A DNA stretch of 12,929 nt, from contig JAZSPM010000059.1 of NCBI GenBank assembly GCA_045537455.1, positions 1-12,929 on the forward strand. The letters are read 5' to 3'. Numbering within the stretch: the stretch's first letter is position 1; every line of letters begins with the position of its first letter. Both the position numbers and the translations under genes were made by a program. The DNA is from Ornithomonoglobus_A sp045537455 (lineage in GTDB: Bacteria > Bacillota > Clostridia > UBA1381). Shown piece by piece: positions 1-7,452 of this stretch. A model generated the notes under the pieces. It saw nothing but the letters and a program-made list of their open reading frames with translations. It was not told the DNA's origin and searched no databases.

Positions 1-95
1 CAGCGATCAAGGTGAACGATCAAAATATCCGGAAATTGAACATGGCAGAAAACTTGGCCAAAGCGAAAAAGTTGTTGGAGGGGGTGACGGTATGA
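1..95 (+). CDS. C-terminal end of an unidentified small protein (partial)
   Basis: An open frame enters from the left edge (first full codon at position 3) and ends in TGA at 93-95. About 30 residues are visible, lysine- and leucine-rich and probably helical, ending in KKLLEGVTV. The stop overlaps the ATG of the next gene as ATGA (92-95), a usual sign of translational coupling. The DUF3847-like gene and relaxase downstream suggest a plasmid or mobilisation gene, but too little is visible to name a family. An alternative reading, that the next gene's frame (also open to the left edge) is the real one, is less likely because a good ribosome binding site precedes 92. Confidence 0.5.
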   Translation, partial: AIKVNDQNIRKLNMAENLAKAKKLLEGVTV

Positions 96-313
96 CAGAG
101 CAGGAAAAGAAGCTGCTTCAAGCGAAGCACCGCATGGAGGAGGCGGAGGCATGGAACCGGAAGAAGGAACGAAGCATCAGAACCCGGCGGCTGATCCAGG
201 AAGGTGCGATTTTGGAGAGCGTATTTCCCCAGGCGCAGCACATGGAACTGGAAGCGCTGAAAGCGATTCTTGAACAGCAATTGGGTACGAAAGAAACGAA
301 TAACGCAGGCTGA
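92..313 (+). CDS. DUF3847-like small protein of a mobilisation module
   Basis: This is a 73-residue, highly charged, probably helical protein. Residues about 1-30 are rich in Glu, Lys and Gln and look coiled-coil. The centre carries RTRRLIQEGAILESVFP (about residues 31-47), which resembles the conserved core of DUF3847, a family often found just upstream of MobA/MobL relaxases in Clostridia mobile elements. The family's function is unknown; an accessory role in DNA processing or relaxosome formation is inferred only from its neighbours. The start at 92 is chosen because a purine-rich site (GGAGGGGG, 77-84) lies at good spacing and the ATG overlaps the stop of the previous gene. The GC content is visibly higher than in the genes to the right. 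Confidence 0.65.
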   Translation: MTEQEKKLLQAKHRMEEAEAWNRKKERSIRTRRLIQEGAILESVFPQAQHMELEALKAILEQQLGTKETNNAG

Positions 314-382
314 GAACGGGCGTAGGCTTCCCGAAGGGCGCACTTACTCACCACCTCGTCGGAACAGACTCCATATCCCTCG

Positions 383-776
383 CTCCGCCCCGAAAGGGGC
401 AGAGCTCACTCATTGCGTTGTTCCTCCTCTCTCCCCAAAGGCCGATTGCCTTTGCGGGGTCCCCAGGCGGTGGTATTTCCGGTGGAAATCGTGCGCTCAT
501 CTCCGCGCCAAGAGCCGCCTTGCGGCGGTTGCGCTCCGAAACGCGCCTGCGGGCGCAGTCCGAGGGGGCTGCGGCTGTTGCGACAGCCTATGGACAATGC
601 CACACTGGAAGCCAAAGTGCTGTCATTGTCCACGCAGTTGGTGTGCGGTACATACCGAACAGAATACCGTCGCTTGCAGCTACGGTATTCCACCAACTGC
701 CTGAGAAAAACTTCCCCCGGAAGCTTTTCTCAAAGGGAGCCTTGAATCAAGGCCCCCTGTTCTTTTCAAAAAGAAC
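383..776. repeat. Array of about ten consecutive inverted repeats, candidate oriT or structured leader of the relaxase
   Basis: The 496 bases between the DUF3847-like gene and the relaxase are GC-rich and nearly filled by adjacent dyads. They are GCCCC-GAAA-GGGGC (387-400), CCCCAAAGGC/GCCTTTgcGGGG (433-459), ATTTCC/GGAAAT (475-489), GCCGC/GCGGC (514-526), GCGCC/GGCGC (543-556), GGCTGT/ACAGCC (573-588) and TGGACAATG/CATTGTCCA (591-632). A larger one follows, GCAGTTGGTG/CACCAACTGC (634-700), enclosing GAATACCGT/ACGGTATTC (662-690) and a small GGTA/TACC hairpin. Then come TGAGAAAA-CTTCC/GGAAG-TTTTCTCA (702-732), GCCTTGA/TCAAGGC (739-753) and GTTCTTTT/AAAAGAAC (759-776). A position directly upstream of a relaxase is where oriT often lies, so an oriT is inferred; no nick site was recognised. 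The open frames here are judged artefacts of high GC. Confidence 0.7.
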
Positions 777-809
777 CAAAACAAGAACGACGAAAGGAGG
801 GAAACGAGA

Positions 810-2522
810 ATGGCAATTTACCATTTGGAAGCAAAGGTCATAAGTCGAGGTGTCGGCAGAAGTGCCGTTGCTGCTTCTGCATATATGAGTTGTTCCCGTA
901 TATACAATGATTATGACGGGATACAGCACGATTACACAAGAAAACAAGGACTTGTCTTTGAGCAGGTGCTACTACTGCCACAAGCACCGCCGGAATGGAC
1001 GGACAGGAGCATATTATGGAACGCAGTTGAAGAAACGGAAAAAACAAAGGACAGCAGACTCGCAAGGGAGTTTGTTGTTGCCTTGCCTACGGAGCTATCA
1101 ACAGAAGAAAATATATCCTTGCTTACGGAGTATGTGCAGGAGAATTTTGTTAATGACGGAATGTGTGCTGATTTCTGTATACACGATACAGACGGACATA
1201 ACCCCCACGCACATATTATGCTTACGGTCAGACCGCTAGATGAAAACGGCAAATGGCAGAACAAGACCGAGAAAGAATATTTGTGTATAAAGGACACCGA
1301 AGAACGAGGTTTTACATCAAGCGAATTCAAGACCGCACAGCTTGACGGTTGGGAGAAACAATATCAGTACATAGTCGGCAAAAAGAAAATATATATGACA
1401 CCATCACAGGCAGAAGCACAAGGATATGAGCGAGTTTCAAAATATCCCAAAAGCACACGCTACGGCAGACAAAACCCAATCGCTGAAAGGTGGAACAACG
1501 AAGAACAGCTTTTGATATGGCGAAAAAACTGGGCAGATATAAATAATCTGTATTTAGAGCGTAAAAGCATAGATAGCCGGATAGACCACCGAAGCCACAA
1601 GGAACGGGGACTTGACGAACAGCCTACCATACACGAAGGAGTTACCGCAAGAATAATTGAGCAAAAAGGCGGAACTTCCGAGCGCTGCGAAATCAACAGG
1701 CAGATTAGGGCTGACAATAAACTGCTCCGTGAGCTTAAAAAGCAGTATGCAAAACTTGTTGAAGCAGTTAAACATACTGTCGCAGCTGTTTCAAAGGTAT
1801 TTGAAACCTTGCGTAAAAATATGATTTGCTATCGTTATAACATAGAAGCAACGAGCTTTTGGAAGTTTGCTAAACAGGTAGAGGTTAGTGCATTAAAAAG
1901 CAAGTCTGACAAACATTTAGAATTATATACGGAGATAAAAGAAAAAGTTGCAGAACGCAAGAAGCTGAAAGCAGAGCTTGATAAAATACCTAAATTGCAG
2001 ATTTTCAAGCGAAGTGAACTGATGGGGAAAATAAATACTCTGTCCGAACAGATAGAGGATAAGAAATCAGAAAAATCAATTTTGCTTGATGAATTAGGTT
2101 GCACCGATGATAAAGACATATCAAAGATAAATGACCGGATATATGATATTACTGATGCACTTGCTAAAATGGAAAGACACACCGATAGCTGCAAAGACGG
2201 CATTAAAAAGGCTTTGAAAGAATTTGACGATTTTTATATACAAACTGCTGATATTGACAGTATGGAACTTATAGAGGAAAGATTACGGATAAGACCGCAA
2301 GCCGAACAAGAAGCGGAAACGGAGTTAAGAACAGCCTATAAGGACAGCTTTTCAAGAGATACATTTAAGGAAAGCATAAGCAAAACCGACAATGAGTTAC
2401 ACGAGGACTTATATTCCGAGCGTTCTTCAATTATACGCAAATTAAAGACTTACAAGCAGCAACAAGAGCAGAGCTATCCTAAACCAAAGCAGAAAGAGCT
2501 TGATGACGAAATGGAGTTATAA
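810..2522 (+). CDS. MobA/MobL family relaxase
   Basis: This 570-residue protein belongs to the MobA/MobL (MOBQ-like) relaxases, which nick one strand at oriT, stay covalently bound through a tyrosine and lead the strand into a recipient. The relaxase domain fills about residues 1-215. The N-terminus MAIYHLEAKVISRG is typical; Tyr25 in ASAYMS is the likely nucleophile. LAREFVVALP (84-93) is the usual second motif. The metal-binding histidines are in HNPHAHIMLTVRPL (His130, His133, His135). Residues about 300-570 are Lys/Glu-rich and coiled-coil-like, without a recognisable primase or helicase. The ATG at 810 follows AAAGGAGG (793-800). No coupling protein or type IV secretion genes are visible, so it probably belongs to a mobilisable rather than self-transmissible element. 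GC content falls along the gene. Confidence 0.93.
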   Translation: MAIYHLEAKVISRGVGRSAVAASAYMSCSRIYNDYDGIQHDYTRKQGLVFEQVLLLPQAPPEWTDRSILWNAVEETEKTKDSRLAREFVVALPTELSTEENISLLTEYVQENFVNDGMCADFCIHDTDGHNPHAHIMLTVRPLDENGKWQNKTEKEYLCIKDTEERGFTSSEFKTAQLDGWEKQYQYIVGKKKIYMTPSQAEAQGYERVSKYPKSTRYGRQNPIAERWNNEEQLLIWRKNWADINNLYLERKSIDSRIDHRSHKERGLDEQPTIHEGVTARIIEQKGGTSERCEINRQIRADNKLLRELKKQYAKLVEAVKHTVAAVSKVFETLRKNMICYRYNIEATSFWKFAKQVEVSALKSKSDKHLELYTEIKEKVAERKKLKAELDKIPKLQIFKRSELMGKINTLSEQIEDKKSEKSILLDELGCTDDKDISKINDRIYDITDALAKMERHTDSCKDGIKKALKEFDDFYIQTADIDSMELIEERLRIRPQAEQEAETELRTAYKDSFSRDTFKESISKTDNELHEDLYSERSSIIRKLKTYKQQQEQSYPKPKQKELDDEMEL

Positions 2523-2561
2523 AAAAGTTATCGGCAAAATGACAAAATTTCATTAAAACCA

Positions 2562-2590
2562 TTGATAATATTGGAAAACTATGTTATACT
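2562..2590 (+). promoter_or_regulatory. Sigma-A type promoter of the structured leader
   Basis: TTGATA (2562-2567) and TATACT (2585-2590) are separated by exactly 17 bases. The expected start, 6-8 bases downstream, falls at about G2597, which is the first base of the long helix of the leader RNA. That coincidence supports both calls. Confidence 0.75.
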
Positions 2591-2596
2591 TGGTAT

Positions 2597-2787
2597 GCTA
2601 CATTATACACATTATAATGGGTTAATTGTATTTTTTCTCGTTATGAAGTGTACGCCAATTAGGTAAAAGCGTACACTCTGACAACAAAACTTTGTAACGA
2701 GAAGTAATGTGTATCGGTGTAGCAACCTAAAGTCAGGGTTGTATGTTTTTCGGTGCATAGCCCTGAAACACGGGTTATGCACTTTTT
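2597..2787 (+). ncRNA. Riboswitch-like structured leader with switchable terminator (class not recognised)
   Basis: Predicted pairings are nested and extensive. A closing helix joins GCUACA (2597-2602) to UGUAGC (2718-2723) and continues, through two G-U pairs and one bulge, into AUACACAUUA (2605-2614) with UAAUGUGUAU (2705-2714). Inside are UUCUCGUUA (2635-2643) with UAACGAGAA (2695-2703), and AGUGUACGC (2647-2655) with GCGUACACU (2669-2677). The apical loop CAAUUA (2656-2661) is complementary to UAAUUG (2623-2628) in the 20-base internal loop, a possible pseudoknot. After the helix come AACC/GGUU (2724-2727/2737-2740), an antiterminator (2733-2745 with 2756-2766) and a terminator (2753-2782). 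These three are mutually exclusive. The architecture is that of a transcription-attenuating riboswitch or protein-binding leader; the ligand is unknown. Confidence 0.7.
2753..2787 (+). terminator. Intrinsic terminator inside the leader (attenuator)
   Basis: GUGCAUAGCCC (2753-2763) pairs with GGGUUAUGCAC (2772-2782) over 11 pairs including one G-U. The loop has 8 bases and five U residues follow (2783-2787). It ends only 21 bases before the start codon of the secreted-protein gene and 7 bases before its ribosome binding site, so it can only act as a conditional terminator for that gene. Confidence 0.8.
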
Positions 2788-2808
2788 AATTTATGGAGGA
2801 TTTCGAGC

Positions 2809-5800
2809 ATGAAAAGACAAGTTTGTAGTTTAATGTTAGTATTATGTATTTTAACGAGTATAGTATCTTTTTTGCCTGCAACTGCAAGTGCAAATACTTT
2901 AATAAAACTCGGAGACTATATCCAAATGGGAACATATTACGGAGAACCGATTTTATGGCGTTGCGTAGCCTTTGAAAAAATAAGCGGATATGATGACAGC
3001 GGTAATCCCATTATGGATGCAACTGATACTGTAACAGAATATAAAAACGGATATTTGCCCCTCATGATTTCTGATAAGATTTTATGCATCAAGCCTTTTG
3101 ATGCAGCAGGCAACAACAGACTCTATTCTCACGCCCGCGGAGAAGCTTCTGGTAAATATAGAAGAGAATTTGGATCAAATTATTGGGGTGATTCAAACAT
3201 CAGATGTTGGCTAAATTCTGATAATGTTGTAATTTGGGAATGTGGAAATCCACCAATAGCACAAAATATTGAAGATGGTTATAATAATTATGAAGAAGAA
3301 CAAGGATTTTTAAGCAATTTTTCTGCAAGTGAAGCAAAACTAACAACTTGCGTTAATCAAAAATCTATACTTGATTATAAGGAATATGATGGCTACGGAA
3401 AGGGCGATTATCATAAGTACAATTCAGGCGTTGAAACTGTTGTGCAAAATTACAGCACAGCATATTCTGAGCAAACAATAGATAAAATGTTTTTATTAGA
3501 TGTAAAACAAGTTGCAAACATACATAGCAATAGAGAATTATTGGGAAATTACATATATACAACTCCGACTTCTAGTGCTATATCTCAATCTGACTATAAA
3601 AGTGATGATTTAAACACAGATAATGAGTATCGATATTGGCTACGTACTCCTAATACATATTATTTTGACCATGGTAGTAATGGAATCAGAATTGTCGATT
3701 GCGATTATAATATAAATTGTGCAAATGTTAATTGTACAAAAGTTGGTGTTCGACCGGCATTTTTCTTAAATATAGATAATGTTGATTTTGCATATGGAAA
3801 TGGTAGTGAAAATAATCCCTATAGATTATATAATTCTGCTGTTGATTGTTTTGCAGAAATAACATACAATAGTGTTACATATGATTTATTATCGCAACCT
3901 ATTAACATTGATAAAGAAAGTGATGCAGAAGTATATGTCAAAGTAAATTATGAAAAAGGTACTGGCAAAGAAAAAATATATATTACTCAGAATACAGAAA
4001 AAGCCATAGAACTTGAAAATAATGTATATAAAGCTTTTAAACCAGCCGAAGTCTTTGATACGAGCAAGGATATTTATATTCTTATTGTAAATGAAGAAAC
4101 AGGTGAATCTTCCTCTGAAAGAACAAGGCTTAAAATTGTTGATAATACAGCAAATTACGAATGGTTTCCCAATAGTGGCATTGATGGTTTGAATTTCAAA
4201 TTAGGAAAAGAAACAGGATTTACCATTCCTGATAAAGTGCCCTGTTTTGGTGGCGCAGAAATTAAATGGGATTTTGATTTCATTCCTATTTCCGTTGAAT
4301 ACGACAGAGAAGATAATAATAAAATTAATGTTGTGTTTGGTACAAGCATTGCTTCTTCAGATGGTGAAAAAGATAAGTATTTCAAAGATTTTGATTTTAA
4401 AAAATATAAAGAAGATATTAAAAAGGCTGCATCTAAACAAGGGCGTACTTTAAAGCAGCTTAGAAATGACTTTAAGATGTCAGATTCTTATAAAATGAAC
4501 TTGTTTGGCAACAGGGTGCTTGGCGGTGGTACTGGCAAACCCAGCTTTGATTTTGATATTGCAGGATATGCAGAAGCAAAAATAATAGATGGCAACTTTA
4601 CCTTTGTAGAAGGACAGCTTTGTTTTGAAGCAGAGGTTTCGTATACATATCAGGGACAGTTGTTTATTTGGGTTGTTCCTATATACTATGAAATTGGTGG
4701 CGGCATCGGTGCAGGTTTTGAGGGTAATATGATAAATATAGCTCCAGAAACCTTTATCCCTGAATTTGAAGCGTATCTTACAGCTAAACTCAAAGCAAAT
4801 TTAGGTGCTGGTGTTGGTGTGGCAAAGGTGGCAACTGTTGGAGTATCGGGCGAAGGTTCTTTAAACTTAAAAACAGCTTTACATAAGGAGTACTTAAAAT
4901 CTTGGGGTGAAGGTAGTGCAAACATAAATGTTAAAGTATTTGGTAAAGAAGTTGCAAAAAGTGATTTTTGGAATGGCGATTTCCTTATATATGAAACAGG
5001 TAATGCAAATGGGTTGATTTCTGATAGTGCTGTTAAACTTGCCTCTTTAGAAGACGAAAATATATATTCTGGAATAGATATAAATAAAGTATATGAAAAT
5101 GAAAGTCGTTCTTATGCTTCATCCTCTACAGATTGGTATGGAGATATTCCCCCAATTAGTTTAATGACTGCTGATTATACAAATAAAAATTTACAACTAC
5201 TTGCTGAAAATGTATATACCGAATCCGCTCCAATGATGTGTGATATAAATGGACAGAAAGTTATGGTTATGCTATGGGATGATAGTGAGCGTGATGCAGT
5301 AAACAGAACTATACTTGTTTATTCCGTATATGATAATGAAACAAACTTATGGTCTGCTCCTGTTCCTGTATATAATGATGATACTGCTGATTTCTATCCA
5401 TGCTTTAATGATGGATATTTAGTATGGCAGAACGAAAAAGCATTGCTTAATGGTTCTATGACCTTGCTTGATATTGCTAAACTTGGAGAAATATGTGTAT
5501 CAAAATGGAATGGCAATGGGTTTGATGAACCTGTTACAATTACTGATAATAGCGTTATTGATACACAGCCGTTTGTATGTGCATCCGATTCTGAAGTAAG
5601 CGTTGTCTGGACTACAAATAGTGAAAACGATATAATTGGAACAAGCGGAAGCAATTCAATATTAAAATCTAGTATGGTAGATTCTAATTGGGAAGAACCT
5701 GTAATTATAAAAGATAATCTTAATTCTGTTGTCAATCTTTCTGCAGGTTATATAGATGATGGTTTAAATATTGCTTATGTTGTAGATAACGATAATGACT

Positions 5801-7194
5801 TGCAAACTATAAATGAAAGAGATATTTGTATTATTACTGAAAATGAAGAATATAAGTTAACAGATAATGATGTATTGGACAGTAACCCTGTATTTGAAGG
5901 TAGTGTGATTTACTACTACTCAAATGGAAATATCGAGTATGCAGTTTTAGGAAACGATGCCAAATCTGTAGTTTTTGAAGATATAAAAGCAGGGTTAACA
6001 GACAATTTTACTGTTGATGCAAATGAAACAGGTGATGTTGCTATATGGTGGGCAAAAAACACAGATGATGCAACTGAAGTGTTCTGCACCTTATATAAGG
6101 ATAGCGAGTGGAGTGATGAGATACAGATTTCCGATACAGGTAATCAGTCAAAATATCCTGCTGGTGTTTTGGAAACGGATGGTTCAATGTATGTTGCTTA
6201 TAATAATAGTATATGGCAAGATGGCTCTGTGATTCAAAGCGATTTATATACAATTGATTTACTGCCCTCTTATGATTTATCTGTTATAGATGCTTATATC
6301 GATGAAGATTCTATGATGGTATATGCTACAATCAAAAATACAGGCGAACTTAATGTTGATTCATATACAGTATCCCTGATTGATGGTAATGTGAATTCAC
6401 AGAAAGTAATCAGCGAAGGATTAAAGGCTGGCGAGTCTTCCAATGTAGAAATTGAATATATCAAGCCTGAAAATCTTGATAAACGTACAATCACCCTTTC
6501 TGTTTCAATGAATGACGAAGAATATAATTTAGATAATAATTCAGTAGTTCTTACTGTAGGTAATTGTGATGTAGATATAACTGAAGTAAGAAATTACGAA
6601 AAGCTTCCTACCTCCCTTGCTGGTGCTGTTATAAGTAATAATGGATATAGCGATACCGGTAAGATAACTGTTTGCTTACGTAAAGAGACTGCTGATGGTA
6701 TTGTTGCAGAAACACAAATTATTGATAATCTATCTGCTGGCGAAAGTACAGAAGTTACTTTTAATTATAATATTGTTGAAAATTCTAATATTCAATGGTA
6801 TGTAACAGCAGAGGCAGAAAATGAAGAAGTTTCTTTGGGTAATAATGATTCTTATTTTATAAATAATTATCTATCTTCTGTTTCTGAATATAGTCATGAA
6901 ATACTAAGATATACCATTAAAGAAAAATCTCTTATTGTTAATGCATACGCAGAGAATAATACTGCTGCTGATTTAAATGCTGTATCTATTCTTGCAGTAT
7001 ATAGTGCAGACGGAAGATTAAAGGGCGTTCAACAAACTGATTTGGCCGCTACTAAATATGGTAATGCCACTTTGAATTTCACAATAGACGATTATTCATA
7101 CTCTAACGGAGATTATATGAAACTGTTTATGTGGAATGGGTTGAATAGTTTAGAACCTGTATGTAGTGCTGTTCAGGCTAATATTATTCAATAA
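2809..7194 (+). CDS. Large secreted multidomain protein (DUF6273-like, propeller-like, CARDB-like repeats)
   Basis: This is a 1461-residue exported protein. A Sec signal peptide (Lys/Arg start, hydrophobic core, probable cleavage after ATASA at residue 28) leads it. Residues about 30-320 resemble DUF6273, with KLGDYIQMGTYYGEPILWR near the start, YWLRTPN (276-282) and GVRPA (313-317). A glycine-rich region (GGGIGAGFEGN) lies within about 560-730. Repeats with WSAPVPV / FDEPVTI / WEEPVII / WSDEIQI motifs over about 800-1150 suggest a beta-propeller. Two CARDB-like adhesion repeats (about 1155-1350, each with NTG or NNG and an AGES turn) and a final beta domain follow. No sortase motif, SLH domain or membrane anchor was seen, so it is probably released or held non-covalently. 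GGAGG (2795-2799) precedes the ATG. Surface binding is inferred; the substrate is unknown. It is controlled by the attenuator leader upstream. Confidence 0.85.
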   Translation: MKRQVCSLMLVLCILTSIVSFLPATASANTLIKLGDYIQMGTYYGEPILWRCVAFEKISGYDDSGNPIMDATDTVTEYKNGYLPLMISDKILCIKPFDAAGNNRLYSHARGEASGKYRREFGSNYWGDSNIRCWLNSDNVVIWECGNPPIAQNIEDGYNNYEEEQGFLSNFSASEAKLTTCVNQKSILDYKEYDGYGKGDYHKYNSGVETVVQNYSTAYSEQTIDKMFLLDVKQVANIHSNRELLGNYIYTTPTSSAISQSDYKSDDLNTDNEYRYWLRTPNTYYFDHGSNGIRIVDCDYNINCANVNCTKVGVRPAFFLNIDNVDFAYGNGSENNPYRLYNSAVDCFAEITYNSVTYDLLSQPINIDKESDAEVYVKVNYEKGTGKEKIYITQNTEKAIELENNVYKAFKPAEVFDTSKDIYILIVNEETGESSSERTRLKIVDNTANYEWFPNSGIDGLNFKLGKETGFTIPDKVPCFGGAEIKWDFDFIPISVEYDREDNNKINVVFGTSIASSDGEKDKYFKDFDFKKYKEDIKKAASKQGRTLKQLRNDFKMSDSYKMNLFGNRVLGGGTGKPSFDFDIAGYAEAKIIDGNFTFVEGQLCFEAEVSYTYQGQLFIWVVPIYYEIGGGIGAGFEGNMINIAPETFIPEFEAYLTAKLKANLGAGVGVAKVATVGVSGEGSLNLKTALHKEYLKSWGEGSANINVKVFGKEVAKSDFWNGDFLIYETGNANGLISDSAVKLASLEDENIYSGIDINKVYENESRSYASSSTDWYGDIPPISLMTADYTNKNLQLLAENVYTESAPMMCDINGQKVMVMLWDDSERDAVNRTILVYSVYDNETNLWSAPVPVYNDDTADFYPCFNDGYLVWQNEKALLNGSMTLLDIAKLGEICVSKWNGNGFDEPVTITDNSVIDTQPFVCASDSEVSVVWTTNSENDIIGTSGSNSILKSSMVDSNWEEPVIIKDNLNSVVNLSAGYIDDGLNIAYVVDNDNDLQTINERDICIITENEEYKLTDNDVLDSNPVFEGSVIYYYSNGNIEYAVLGNDAKSVVFEDIKAGLTDNFTVDANETGDVAIWWAKNTDDATEVFCTLYKDSEWSDEIQISDTGNQSKYPAGVLETDGSMYVAYNNSIWQDGSVIQSDLYTIDLLPSYDLSVIDAYIDEDSMMVYATIKNTGELNVDSYTVSLIDGNVNSQKVISEGLKAGESSNVEIEYIKPENLDKRTITLSVSMNDEEYNLDNNSVVLTVGNCDVDITEVRNYEKLPTSLAGAVISNNGYSDTGKITVCLRKETADGIVAETQIIDNLSAGESTEVTFNYNIVENSNIQWYVTAEAENEEVSLGNNDSYFINNYLSSVSEYSHEILRYTIKEKSLIVNAYAENNTAADLNAVSILAVYSADGRLKGVQQTDLAATKYGNATLNFTIDDYSYSNGDYMKLFMWNGLNSLEPVCSAVQANIIQ

Positions 7195-7253
7195 TTTACA
7201 AAGGCTCAAAATTGCGCCAAAAACGTTTTTTAATATATTAAAGCAAAAATTAT

Positions 7254-7287
7254 TAAGGGCATACTGCGAAAATGCAGTATGCCCTTA
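7254..7287. terminator. Perfect 14-bp stem-loop after the secreted-protein gene
   Basis: TAAGGGCATACTGC (7254-7267) and GCAGTATGCCCTTA (7274-7287) form a perfect 14-bp stem with a 6-base loop, 60 bases after the stop codon. No U-tract follows on the plus strand; on the minus strand a short T-rich run follows. It is probably the transcript end or a 3' stabilising structure. Confidence 0.55.
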
Positions 7288-7359
7288 GAACTTCTCGTAA
7301 AATATTAGATTTAGTTAAGTTATGTATATAAGTTTGGAGAAAATCAGAATAGTTTTAGC

Positions 7360-7427
7360 GTTTTGACAGTAACACTAAGAAGGTTTTGTGCTTTCTGTAG
7401 AATTTTATCAAAAACGGTTGTCAAAAC
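7360..7427. repeat. 9-bp inverted repeat, one arm overlapping a promoter -35 box
   Basis: GTTTTGACA (7360-7368) is the exact inverse complement of TGTCAAAAC (7419-7427), with 50 bases between. The right arm overlaps the -35 hexamer of the promoter at 7418-7446. It could be a pair of operator half-sites for a repressor; no regulator gene is adjacent. Confidence 0.35.
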
Positions 7428-7446
7428 AGGATAAATGTGGTATAAT
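7418..7446 (+). promoter_or_regulatory. Strong extended -10 sigma-A promoter
   Basis: TTGTCA (7418-7423), a 17-base spacer and a perfect TATAAT (7441-7446) preceded by TGG (7438-7440, extended -10). Transcription should start near 7453. No gene begins until 8085, so the transcript has a leader of about 630 bases or includes a separate RNA. Confidence 0.75.
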
Positions 7447-7452
7447 ATCATT

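Noticed and set aside
383..776. CRISPR array or integron attC array as an explanation of the repeats
   Set aside because: The units are different inverted repeats, not direct repeats of one sequence with uniform spacers, and no cas or integron integrase genes are present.
270..843. Open frames of 96-144 codons on both strands across 270-843
   Set aside because: They overlap each other in several frames, lie over the GC-rich inverted-repeat array, have no ribosome binding sites and encode Arg/Pro/Ser-rich low-complexity products typical of spurious frames in GC-rich DNA.
2643..2760. Leader peptides (short frames MKCTPIR, MCIGVAT, MFFGA) that could make this a ribosome-mediated attenuator
   Set aside because: None has a good ribosome binding site and none contains a run of one regulatory amino acid; the long RNA helices would also be disrupted by translation.
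2597..2787. Leader resembling a c-di-GMP-II riboswitch (AAUGGGUU near a loop and GCAACC after a helix)
   Set aside because: The two short motifs recall that class, but the required arrangement (GGGUU in its own small hairpin loop, followed by a second hairpin and AACC inside a closing stem) does not fit the long perfect helices found here. An Infernal search would settle it.
3365..6494. Minus-strand and alternate-frame open frames within the large secreted-protein gene
   Set aside because: They are shadows of a long, well-supported coding frame with signal peptide and domains; none has a ribosome binding site or recognisable product.
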